Shown: positions 10,561-20,800 of the stretch, in pieces | How positions within the stretch are numbered: position 1 is the stretch's first letter | How the letters are laid out: every line of letters begins with the position of its first letter | DNA from: Rhynchopus euleeides | Taxonomy: Eukaryota > Euglenozoa > Diplonemea > Diplonemida > Diplonemidae | Length of the DNA stretch: 64,000 nt | Direction: 5' to 3' | Assembly (NCBI GenBank): GCA_963210315.1 | Contig: OY723278.1 | Location: 62,001-126,000 of the forward strand | Made by a program: the position numbers and the translations under genes | Notes under the pieces: model-generated | What the model was told of the DNA's origin: nothing | What the model saw: the letters and a program-made list of their open reading frames with translations, nothing else | The model's database searches: none

Positions 10561-10757
10561 GGGGGTGGGTGGTGAAAGAGCCCACGGGATCACGAGCCTC
10601 AGGGGATGGGGAATGCTCGAAGAAGGAAGTGTCAGAAGGAGACCACAACTGCCTTCCCCAAACTACGATGTATTGCTCCGCCCAGACCCCCCTGTGGCGT
10701 ATGTCTGGTGCCCAAGTCCTTTCAAGTTGCATGAATCTATCCATCCGCAATGGACAG

Positions 10758-10814
10758 ATGTTCACTACCGTGGCCTCCGGCGGCTGGGGGTCTCCGCCTC
10801 CCCAGACCCCCCTG
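10758..10814 (+). repeat. 55 bp hairpin box, copy 2
   Basis: Same order as copy 1; the hairpin is degraded (GGGGGTCTCCGCCTCCCC). A partial second box, CTCCGCCCAGACCCCCCTGT, lies about 85 bp upstream (10676-10695). A GC hairpin with a GAAG loop follows at about 10967-10983. Confidence 0.8.
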
Positions 10815-11140
10815 GCAGCCGAACTGTGTGGCACAGCGGTCCCTGCCGATCCACGCGTTTCGCTCATGGGCAAGGCTATTCGTGTCTTCGGAGGTACTAA
10901 CAGCCTTGCCAGGAGTGCAGTGATCTGCCCTCTCAAGGAGAGGTAGCCAATGTGTACCTCCCGAGGGGGCGCGAAGCGCCCCCGAGGGGCGCCTCCCCGA
11001 CGGAAAGCGCCCTATCACTTCACAGCTACAACCGCTCTGATGAATTTCCTTTTGTTTGTTGCGTTGACGCTTCTACTGGGGCTGTCGGGCCAGTCGAATT
11101 TTTTTCTGGTCAAAAAAAATCACAAAAAATCACAAAAAAA

Positions 11141-12343
11141 CGTAATGATTGACAACGTGTCGCCGGATGCTACAATCCTGAAGCAAAATCAGAGCAAGCT
11201 CGTCAGATGCAGACGCCACGTGGTGGTCTCCCGGTGCTTGCTGTGTTTCGGCGCTAACACACTACAACCTCCCCTGGTGCGCCTCATCAGGTGTGAGCCA
11301 GGATCAATGGAACCTAAGATAGCTAGTCTCAGGCCAGCAAGACTTTCTTCCCACCTTATCCCTCGCCTCGTGTGCGTAAGAGCTACTCGTCGAGCTAATC
11401 CGCGGAAGTGGAGGTGAGGGCTATTGAGCGAAAAAACCCCGAAGGGCCTGTAGCAGCCGCCGGAGCGGAAGGTCGGGTATAATGGGGGTTGTGGCAAGGC
11501 GGTGTCAGGGTATCGGTAAGGCGCACACACAGGCTTTGTTGTATGGAGCTTACAGCTCGAGCCTGGGCTCGTGGACTGCGCCCCGTGCCTCGATCAAGCA
11601 GAAGAAGAATCAGAAAACAAAGGAGAAAGGAAGGAGCGTGACCCCGTCCGGTACCCCTTGCATCCCCCTGGTCATCTCTCCAGTCCCTGAGACAAAGGAA
11701 TATATTGCCACGGTACAGCACCCACGAGGGGCTTGTAGCATACCGGAGCAACAGGCGGGAGGAGGTATCGTGACCAAGCGGCGGCTAAGGCTCCGGAACT
11801 GTTTGCTTGTGGCGGTCATGTCGAGCTCTGAGAGCTTGACGCGTACGCCGGTACCCCATGAAGAAACCGCTTAAGCAGAGTAGGCAATATCCTTGTCAGC
11901 GGCATGGCACACACGCAGTTGTTTGTTGTGTGGGGATTGCAGCCTGAGCCCAAGCTCACGTACTGCGCCCCAGGTTAAACCAAGTAGAGGAGGGAAGTAA
12001 GAGGCAAAAAGCAGAAGGTAAAAATCAATCAAGTCTAGCCGACCCGACACCCATCACACTACCCCGTAAGCGCCGCGCCCGCCACCCTGGGTGAATTAAT
12101 AATTCGTAATGATTGACAACGTGTCGCCGGATGCTACAATCCTGAAGCAAAATCAGAGCAAGCTCGTCAGATGCAGACGCCACGTGGTGGTCTCCCGGTG
12201 CTTGCTGTTTCGGCGCTAACACACTACAACCTCCCCTGGTGCGCCTCATCAGGTGTGAGCCAGGATCAATGGAACCTAAGATAGCTAGTCTCAGGCCAGC
12301 AAGACTTTCTTCCCACCTTATCCCTCGCCTCGTGTGCGTAAGA
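11141..12343. mobile_element. LTR-like pair of 240 bp direct repeats (miniature element)
   Basis: 11141-11381 and 12105-12343 are near-identical direct repeats (CGTAATGATTGACAACGTGT ... CGTGTGCGTAAGA), differing visibly by a 2 bp indel. They bound about 720 bp without a gene. The interior holds a weaker internal duplication (ACTGCGCCCC contexts at 11570 and 11965). Both outer flanks are A-tract DNA (AAAAAATCAC). The layout resembles a TRIM, but no TG...CA ends, primer-binding site or polypurine tract was confirmed. Confidence 0.45.
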
Positions 12344-13963
12344 CAAAAAAATGCAAAAACCCACAAAAAAAATCACAAAAAATCACAAAGGAGGATCCTT
12401 GAAATCGGTAGTGGACAGTAGCGGACAGGGCGGACATTTCCTTGTGGAAAAAGTGCCCGAAAAAAAAAATTCGAAAAGGTCCCCCTTACAGAATTAGCCT
12501 TTTTTCAAAAAATCGGAAAATTTCGGACCGCAATTTGTACCCAAGGTCCTGGGTAAGACGTTAAACTGCCTGGGGGGGCCGTCCCCGGACCATGACGGGT
12601 GCCTGCACCAGGAGTCTAGCACGGCCGTGGTCCAGGGCATGACCGAAAACTGCTTGGGTACCGAGGCTCCCCAGACCAGGAAGGGTGGAGACACCTGGAG
12701 TCTAAATAGTCACACCACGTCAGGCCAGACCTTCGCATTGCACTCCGCGAAGACTGCCACACAGCCGCGGGGCAGGTGTGCAGCCTGTGGAAAACCTCGT
12801 ACAGAAAAGGGTCGGCGACCGCCCGCCCCCAGTCTGAGAGGCATCAGCCGAATCTCGGTGGAGGCGGGCACAAAACAAAAGGGAGAGTCGTCACTGTGCA
12901 TATCAGCACGGTCCCGCCCTCTGTGCCAGACCAACACACCACCAAAGGAAAAGAGGAAGAGGCGACGTAAGGCAATGCCTCCGTGCGGCCAGGAGAACAC
13001 GAAATAGCGACCCCCTCAACGGGGAATGCTACGAGCACGGCCAAAAATCGTTCAAATCGTTCAAAGTGCCGAATTTTCGGACTTGGTCCGATTTGAACGA
13101 TTTCCGTGCCTCTTGCAACCCCCATGAGGGGGGGCTGCTGTTTCGGGTTCTTCCGGTGGCACATGCTGGGGTGTCAGGACAGGTAATCCTGCTCGCTGTA
13201 CCCGGTGATCCCTGACGCAGCCAGGAAGTGGAGAGCCTTGGAACCCTGGTTGAGGCCTGTAACACCCGGCCTTCCTGCCACTTGTGGCATTGTGGAGTGG
13301 AGGTGGTTATGGAGAAGGTTCTCTCTCCGTCCGGTCAAGCACAACCGTCCTCTCCAGCCAGGGGTCATCTACTTTCCAAACAAGGGCCAGGAACATGCTC
13401 AAACAAACTAATTGATCAGAAAATCTGGCTTGCCGTGGAATCATTGAGCAAAATTTGGGGAGTGATTGGTGCCCCATTGCTGCATATGACATGTCCATTT
13501 TTGACGATTTTTGGGCAGAATTTGGTGCGTGGGACCTTTCGATTTTCATGAATTTTCGGAATTTCGTGGGGACCGGTACCCCATTTGAGGGCCAAAAATC
13601 TCATTTCCGAGGCCTGGGAATGGTCGCAGTGGCCTCAGATGTCCAAAAACGTTCAATTGACCTCTCCTCGAAAAAAAATTCGAAAGGTCCCCCCTACTGG
13701 CACCCCGGATTAGGACATGTCTCTGGGGGTGTCCGGGGGCATTTTTGGCCCATTTTTGGCTGGGGAAAATGGGCCATTTTTCACGATTTTTTCGGTTTTT
13801 TGTCCGGACCGGCACCGCATTTGAGGGGCCAAAATCTGATTTCCGAGGCCCGGGAATGGTCGCAGTGGCTTCATTTGGCCAAAAACGTTCAATTTACCCT
13901 TCTCCAAAAAAAATTCGAAAGGGTCCCCCTCAGGGCTGTTCCTAACTGGGGGGCTTGTTCCCC

Positions 13964-16079
13964 TTTTTTTTTTAAGGAGAGGGGGCCCGGTGCCTGCGCG
14001 CGTCCTGTCGTACTGTGGCTGCTTGGTGGGGCTAGCGCAGCAGGTTCTACTTTTGCTACTACGGGCTCTTAGCACTGTAACATGAACTACACGAACAACA
14101 AAGCTCTAGGGCAAACAAACCGCGCACTGGCCGGGGTTGAGCTGCGTGGGGCTCCGTGCTGGCGGCATGAACAAGGGGCTGTAGGTAAGTCTACCATTCA
14201 CAAGGGGCAGCCCGCTGGTGAGGGGAAAAGGGGGCGAGGTAAAGGGGGGGGGGGGGCAGGGGGGGAGGGGCGAAAGCGACTGACAGCGAGGGCGTGGACC
14301 GACTCCGCTGGCGCATTCACCGGAAGAAAGGGGAAGGGGGCACGGGGGTGGGGAACGGGAGGGGGGGGGGGGAGGGGCGAAAGGAAAGAGGGGGGTAGGG
14401 GGGGGGGGGGGGGGGAGCCGACCTACGGCTATCTCGCTCCCCTGGCGGCCCTACTCCCCTGGCTCTGGGACCCCTGGGAACTCCGCTGCGAAGACCCCCG
14501 CGCCCCTGGCCGGCTCGCCCGCGCCCGCTTGCCTGCCCGCGCCCTCAGACGACAACAGACCACGTTGTACGCCTCCGCCTGTGAGGCCTTGTCATCCCCC
14601 AACTCGGCCCACCAAGCCTGAATGGCCCGGAGCGCCGCCTCCTGCTCCTCCTGCGGTCGGTGCACGTCGGGGCAGAACTGCTCCTCCCACTCCCCCACCG
14701 TCGTGGCCCCGTCGTCCTCATCCATCTCCTGACCACGCTGCGGCGATGCCGACTCCCGCTTCCGCTTCGGCTGCGACGACATCGAGGTGGCTGGTGCTTG
14801 CGCAGGGTTGGAGCCTTCCTCGGTGGCGGTCGGGTCGGAGCGGCCGGTGGCCGGGGCGCCGGTGGGTGCAGGAGGGGGATCACCTTCTCGTCGAGGGGGA
14901 TCACCCTGGTCCTGTGGCTGCGGGACCCTCGCAGGCGGCTCCTCCGCGTCCCGAGGCCCCAGATCCATACAGGTCTCCCCCTGCTCCACGCATTCCCCAC
15001 ACGCCCTGCAATCGCAACCGAAACAACGCCAGTGTTCGACTGCGGTATCCACCGCCTCTGCACAGCGGGCACAGTAAAAACGGCGGCGCGACGGCTGGGA
15101 CGGCACCTGGCACATGGGGAGGCCCTGCTCCCCCCCTGGACAGCCAGTCCGCCCCAACACCGGCGAGGGGGCGAGGGCAGACACTGCCTCCGCCAGAGGT
15201 GGGGGCACCAAAAGGGGGGTGTAGTGCTTTCCCTGATGCTTGACTCCAAGCACTCCGACGAAAGGCTTCACCCGGGGGCGGTGGACCGTGGGGGGCGCTT
15301 GATCAGATAGGACCACCACAGCCCACCCCGACCCCAGCGCAAGTCCATGTACTGCTACCTGGTCCGCCCAAGAAGCCTCGTCCCGGCTACCCTCGACTCG
15401 CATGGCCGCAGCCCAGGACTCGCTGTTCGGCTCGGCCCGAGCACAAAGGCCTGGGTCACGTAGCACCGCCTGGACGGCTAGCCTCCGCATGCCCGCCGCC
15501 GAGCCTCCCATAATGAAAGCCGCCGCATCGAAGAAGCAGTCGCCTGGTGTGAAACGGAACCCCGTGCACTCCTGCATCCCCAAAGACCGTTGCAGCCTGG
15601 ACAGACCGTCCCCTCCCCCTGGGGCCCGGCCCTCCAGCAAAGCCTTTGTCAGTGCGGTGCTCGCCGGCGGCGGAGGAGGGGGCTCCGCTTGCCCCGGCGG
15701 ATGAGGGGCCACCCCTTGGTCCTCGCGTGGCAGAGGTAGTGGCGTGCAGACGCACCTGGTGTCGTCTTCGCCCAGCTCACAGCAGGTCGGGCACACCATC
15801 CTCGAGCAGTGACCACACTCCCCATGGCGCACGGCCGTGGTGAAGAGCGACGCACAGAACTGACAGCAACCCGGTGACCCCGACACATCCACGCGCCCCG
15901 GGATAACCGGGCCCTGCGGCACCTCGACCTCCACACACTTCGTGTATGTGACCTGTTCCACCACCTGGTCCGGCACCGTGACCGGCTTGAACCCCCCGTC
16001 CACGCCGCCCACAAAAAGCGCTTGGCATGGTTCACCTGGGGCCACGAGAAGAGGGGGGAGGTTGTCTCTAAAAACCACA
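13964..16079 (-). mobile_element. 5'-truncated non-LTR retrotransposon, OTU family
   Basis: Near-identical to the 3' part of the 50969-56469 element. A poly(T) run (poly(A) on the minus strand) lies at its left end, and a 10 bp TSD CTTGTTCCCC flanks it (13954-13963 and 16080-16089). Homology to the long copy stops exactly at 16079, after AAAAACCACA. Poly(A), TSD and abrupt 5' loss are classic products of incomplete target-primed reverse transcription. Confidence 0.93.
14429..16078 (-). pseudogene. C-terminal remnant of the OTU retrotransposon polyprotein
   Basis: Open for about 549 residues because the truncation is recent. It encodes only the end of the first OTU-like fold, a Cys-rich finger (CQFC ... 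CGHC ... CPTCC), the OTU protease (catalytic block GDCFFDA, His block HYTPL) and a second Cys-rich finger. The reverse transcriptase and endonuclease parts are missing, so it cannot move itself. Identity to the long copy is nearly complete (for example a one-residue difference in TAVRHGE versus TAVHHGE). Confidence 0.85.
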
Positions 16080-16301
16080 CTTGTTCCCCACTTTCAGGAT
16101 TCTGAACTTTTTTTCTAAGAATTTTTGTAAGGGGAAAAAAAGTTTTTTTCTAAGAATTTTGTTAGGGGAATTTTTTTCTAAGGTTGTTTCGCAGAGGAAA
16201 AAACTTTTTCTAAGTTTTCCCCAGTCGACAGGGCGCGCACAAGGATGGAAGGGAAGTCTGTCCCACGTACCGTTCGCCTTGCTGGCCAACTGGAGAGCCA
16301 G

Positions 16302-16357
16302 ACGTTCACTACCGTGGCCTCCGGCGGCTGGGGGGCTCCGCCCCCTAGACCCCCCTG
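16302..16357 (+). repeat. 55 bp hairpin box, copy 3
   Basis: ACGTTCACTACCGTGGCC ... GGGGGGCTCCGCCCCCTAGACCCCCCTG. Inside the hAT-like element. Confidence 0.9.
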
Positions 16358-16472
16358 TGGCGTACGTCTCGTACTCAAGTCCTTCGAATCCCATCAAGTC
16401 GGGGTCCAACCACTCCAGTCGCCTCTGAGGACGCAGCCAACTCGCACAGAATCTGTACGCCCACACGAACAG

Positions 16473-16526
16473 ATGTTCGCTACCGTGGCCTCCGGCGGCT
16501 GGGGGGCACCGCCCCCCAGACCCCCA
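16473..16526 (+). repeat. 55 bp hairpin box, copy 4
   Basis: ATGTTCGCTACCGTGGCC ... GGGGGGCACCGCCCCCCAGACCCCC. Same orientation as copy 3, 171 bp further on. Confidence 0.9.
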
Positions 16527-17802
16527 ATGTAGCGTGTGCCCGTCCATCTATCTCACTTCCCCGGGTACAGTGCAGCGTAGGAGGTCAGCGCCGCATCCAT
16601 GAAGCGCTTCTTCGAAGCCTGACTGACATCGGACAGGAGGTCGGGCTTCCCCACCTGGGAGGTACACTTGCCGCGTTCGCGACATGCGTGACACGCGACA
16701 CGCTCCCTGAAACGTGAGTGTGCCTTGCTAACACGGGCATTTCAACGGTCTGCCGGCGACCGTTCCCCAAACCAGTAAACCAGCAGTTTTGGAAAATCGG
16801 AGAGATCACCCTACTGCGCTGAATATGGTGCGCACCATTGCAAAAATCCCCGGGAGCTTTTGGGCTTTCAGACCTGAAGGGGCCAGCAGGTGGGTGGCGT
16901 CGGGGAGTGGCAGCTTTGTAACTGTCCTCCAGCTGCTGGCATGTCCAGCCCTGCGAGAGTGCCAAGGTGTATTGAGTCCCTGCGGAGCACAACCCCCGAT
17001 GAGAACGAGCGCCAGGTGATCCTCATTCATTTTCAGCTGTAACGCGCATGAGGGGCACTCTCTGCCGCAAGCATCTCTGGGCATCACTCGAGAGCTGTCA
17101 CATGATGACGCGGAGAGAAATCAGAGAAAAAGTCCCGCCTGACGGGCACGCGCCTGGAAACTGTGGGGGGGCGAGCAAAAAATCCCTTGTAAAAATTCTT
17201 AGAAAAAACCTGGTTCCCCGACCCAAAAAACCTGGAAAAAGGGCTCGTTCCCCGCCCAGGCCTGGTCCCCCTACAAATCGCCGGTCTTAGGAGCAAAAAA
17301 TTTGGGCACCCAGATTTCAAAAATTTTCAAACTATTTTCTGGACCAAAAATCAAACTATTGAGGTCCTGGCCGGACATGTCCGGGGGGGGGTCAAAATTG
17401 GATTTCCCGAATTTCCGGGTCCGGACATGTCCGCCCGGACATCCGGACACCAGAAAATGTCCGCCCGGACATGTCCGCCCTGTCCGGGGCGGACATGTCC
17501 GGGCGGGAAATTCGGGAAATGTCCGGGGGGGGGGGGGGGGTCAAAATTGGACCCGGACATCCGGACACCCGGATTTCCGGGTCCGGGCATGTCCGCCCTG
17601 TCCGCCCTGAAATCGCCTAAGGGGCCGGGGGAAATCCAGGAAATTCGGGAAATCCAGGAATATGAAGAATCCTCCAAAAAAACACAAAAAAACGCAAAAA
17701 AAATCACAAAAAATCACAAAAAATCATTATTATTAAAGTTGGATTAGCGTGCCGGCACCGCGCCTCGGCGAGGGAACCGTACCCGCTGTCCTGTATATTA
17801 AC

Positions 17803-20800
17803 CTATGTCACGCCGCTAGGGCGTGATCGCCTCCTCGGTAAAGGAAAAGGAGGTCTGAACGAGGCACTCTGCGCCTGTAGCCCGGTTGTGAGCCGGGATA
17901 CGACGGCGGCCTTCAGAAAGAAAGAAAGGGAAGAGACGTATATGTTTTTGCTTTTAGGGCAGAGCTTTGGGGCTTGGCGGCCGCGCGAAGGGCGCGGTCT
18001 CCAAGGCCTCTTAGCCGACACAGTTTTCTTTGGCACTCGGCGTGTGGAGAGCCAGGCAGCGACAGGGTTGCCGTCGCATCTTCGCTTAATTTGATGAACA
18101 CACGGTTTGCAGCTCCGAGGGGTTCTGTCCGCCATAGTCAAGCGTTGTTTTGTGATGAGGTCTTCCGCTACCTTGATAAGACGAGGGAGCAGTTGACACG
18201 TGATCTGATGGCGAGGCAGAACCTCGGGGAGGGGGAGTCGTTTTCCAGGCGCAGGGGATGTCACTGCGTCAAGGGCACTACTGTTTCTTTTAAGAGTTTG
18301 AAGCTCGTCCACAACACGGTCTTGGTCAGACAGGCCGGAAGACATGGACTTCTCATCAGAGTCGAGATCTACATGGTCAACCAGGCGCCGTTTGAGCGTC
18401 AGATAATCAAGGCCGGGATCTGACGGACCTGTCGGAGACCCGTCGAGCCAGCTGTTTGTTTCATCGTCACACACGGAGGGTGGGGAGGGGGAAGGGGGCT
18501 CGGAGGAAGCGAGGTCCTCGGTAGCACACAGTTGTCCCTCAAGCGCTGGGACGTCAGGCTCAAAGTCAGGCAGGCTTGAAGCAGACCTGTAAGGTTGGCC
18601 GGCACTAGCACACACGTAGAGCGGGGAGGGGGGTGGGGAATCGGAGGAATCGAGGTCCTCGGTATCGCCGAGACATCTCTTCAGTGAAGGGGAAGTGACC
18701 TGAGCTGACGCGCCCTCAGGGGGTTCACCAGGACTTGCAGCCACTTCAGCATACACGTCAAGCAGGGAGGAAGATAGAGATTTCTCGTCCGAGGCAAGAT
18801 CCACATGCTCACCCAGGCGTCGTTTGAGCGCCGGGGCATCTAGGCCGATATCTGACGGACCTGAAAGGGGCCCGTGGGGCTCGCTGTTGGTCCCATCGCA
18901 TACGGAAGGCGTGGAAGGGAATGGGGGTTCCGAGGAAGCGAGGTCCTCGGTAGCACACAGTTGTCCCTCAAGCGCTGGGACGTCAGGTTCAAAGTCAGGC
19001 AGGCTCGGAGCAGATCCGCTCGGCCGGCCGGCACTATCACACACGGAGAGCGGGGAGGGGGGTGGGGAATCGGAGGAGTCGAGGTCCTCGGTAGCGCCGA
19101 GACATCTCTTCAGCGGAGGGAGAGTGATCTGAGGAGCTGACGCACCCCCAGGGAGTTCATCATGCCTTGCAGCCACATCAGCACACACGTCAAGCAGGGA
19201 GGGAGATACAGACTTCTCGTCCGAATCGAGATCCACATGCTCACCCAGGCGTCGTTTGAGCGCCGGGTCATCGGGGTCGAGATCTGACGGACCTAAAAGG
19301 GACATATCGAGCCCGCTGTTGGTCCCGTCGTCGCTTACGCAAGGCGAGGAAGGGAATGGGGGTTCGGAGGAAGCGAGGTCCTTAGTAGTATAGAGATGTT
19401 CCTCGAGCGCTGGGACATCAGGTTCAAAGTCAGGCAGGTTTGAATCAGATCCACTCGACCGGCCGGTCCCATCACACACGGAGAGCGGGGAGGGGGGCGG
19501 GGAATCGGAGGAAGCGAGTTCCTCGGTGGCACACAGTTGTCCCTTAAGCGCTGGGACGTCAGGTTCAAAATCAGGCAGGCTTGAAGCAGACCCGCTAGGC
19601 CGTCCGACATCATCACACACGGAGAGCGGGGAGGGGGGCGGGGAATCGGAGGAATCGAGGTCCTCGGTAGCGCCGAGACGTCTCTTCAGCGAAGGGGGAG
19701 TGACCTGAGGAGCTGACGCACCCCCAGGGAGTTCATCAGGCCTCGCAGCCACATCAGCACACACGTCAGGTAGGGAGGGAGACATAGACCTCTCGTCCGA
19801 ATCAAGATCCACATGCTCACCCAGGCGTCGTTTGAGCGCCGGGTCATCGGGGTCGAGATCCGACGGACCTGAAAGGGACCTAGCGAGTCCGTTGTTTGTT
19901 CCATCATCGCTTCCGAGAGGCGTGGAAGGGAATGGGGGTTCCGAGGAAGCGAGGTCCTCGGTAGCACACAGTTGTCCCTCGAGCTCTGGGACGTCAGGCT
20001 CAAAGTCAGGCAGGCTTGAAGCAGACCCGTTAGGCCGGCCGGCACTATCACACACGTAGAGCGGGGAGGGGGGTGGGGAGACGGAGGAATCGAGGTCCTC
20101 GGTAGCGCCGAGACATCTCTTCAGCGAGGGGGGAGTGACCTGAGCTGACGCGCCCTCAGGGGGTTCACCAGGACTTGCAGCCATTTCAGCACACACGTCA
20201 AGCAGGGAGGAAGATAGAGACTTTTCGTCAGAGTCAAGGTCCACCTGCCCACCCAGGCGCCTTTTAAGCGATGGGTCATCGAGACCGGGATCTGATAGAC
20301 TGGGAGGAGATCCATCGGGACAGCTGGTCGTTGCAGTGTCACACACGGAAGGCGGGGAAGGGGGCGGGGATTCAGAGAAATCAAGATCCACAGTAGCGCC
20401 CAGGCGTCTCTTGAGCGTTGGGGGGGTACCATCATCACACACAGAGAGTGGGGAGGGGGGGGTTGAGGCGGAGAGATCAAGGTACTCAGTGGCCCCTAAG
20501 CGTCTCTTAAGCGTCGGGGCGTCTAGTTCGCTGACGGCCCCATCATCACACACGGAGGGTGGGGAGTGGGGTGGAGGCTCTGAAGAATCGAGGTCCTCAG
20601 TGGCATCCAGACATTTCTCGAGTTCCAGAATACAGGGTTCATGGTCCAGCGGATCCGAGGGGAGCCTGCTGGGCCACTCCGTTATTCCATCAGCACACAC
20701 GGTATGTGGGGGAGGGAGTGGGGACTCCGGGGAGTCGAGATAAGAGCCCATCCGCCTCTTGAGCAGTGGGGGGGAAGAACCAGTCGCATCTTCGTATGCT

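Larger units (their letters stand above)
13931..17264. mobile_element. hAT-like non-autonomous element nested in the composite
   Basis: Eight-base TSD GTCCCCCT at 13923-13930 and 17265-17272, interrupting the composite exactly where copy c reads GGTCCCCCTACAAATCG without a break. Ends are CAGGGCTG and CAGGCCTG, of hAT form. Both ends carry an inverted motif TTTTTTCTAAGAATTTTT plus AAGGG (16105-16135; complement at 17178-17206). Without the retrotransposon inside it would be about 1.2 kb. It contains two hairpin boxes. No transposase. Confidence 0.8.
12390..17675 (+). mobile_element. Composite TIR element copy a, holding a nested hAT-like element
   Basis: Begins GGAGGATCCTTGAAATCGG (12390) and ends GAAGAATCCTCC (17675), giving an 11 bp imperfect TIR GGAGGATYCTT, with AAA on each side (weak evidence in A-rich DNA). 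The left part runs 12390-13930 and the right part 17265-17675; the uninterrupted relative is at 49108-50544. This copy carries an extra segment of about 515 bp near 12544-13060, absent from the relatives at 29810 and 49108 but present inverted at 34234-34769. The right part is rich in TCCGGACATGTCCGG-type palindromes. No transposase, so non-autonomous. Confidence 0.8.

Noticed and set aside
11760..11860. tRNA-like stretch (GTGACCAAGCGGCGGCTAAGG, A-box-like) inside the LTR-like element
   Set aside because: No convincing acceptor or anticodon stem and a poor B box; at most a SINE-like remnant.
17400..17580. CRISPR-like or regulatory array from TCCGGACATGTCCGG repeats
   Set aside because: Overlapping palindromes with no spacers; the same block recurs as part of a TIR element.
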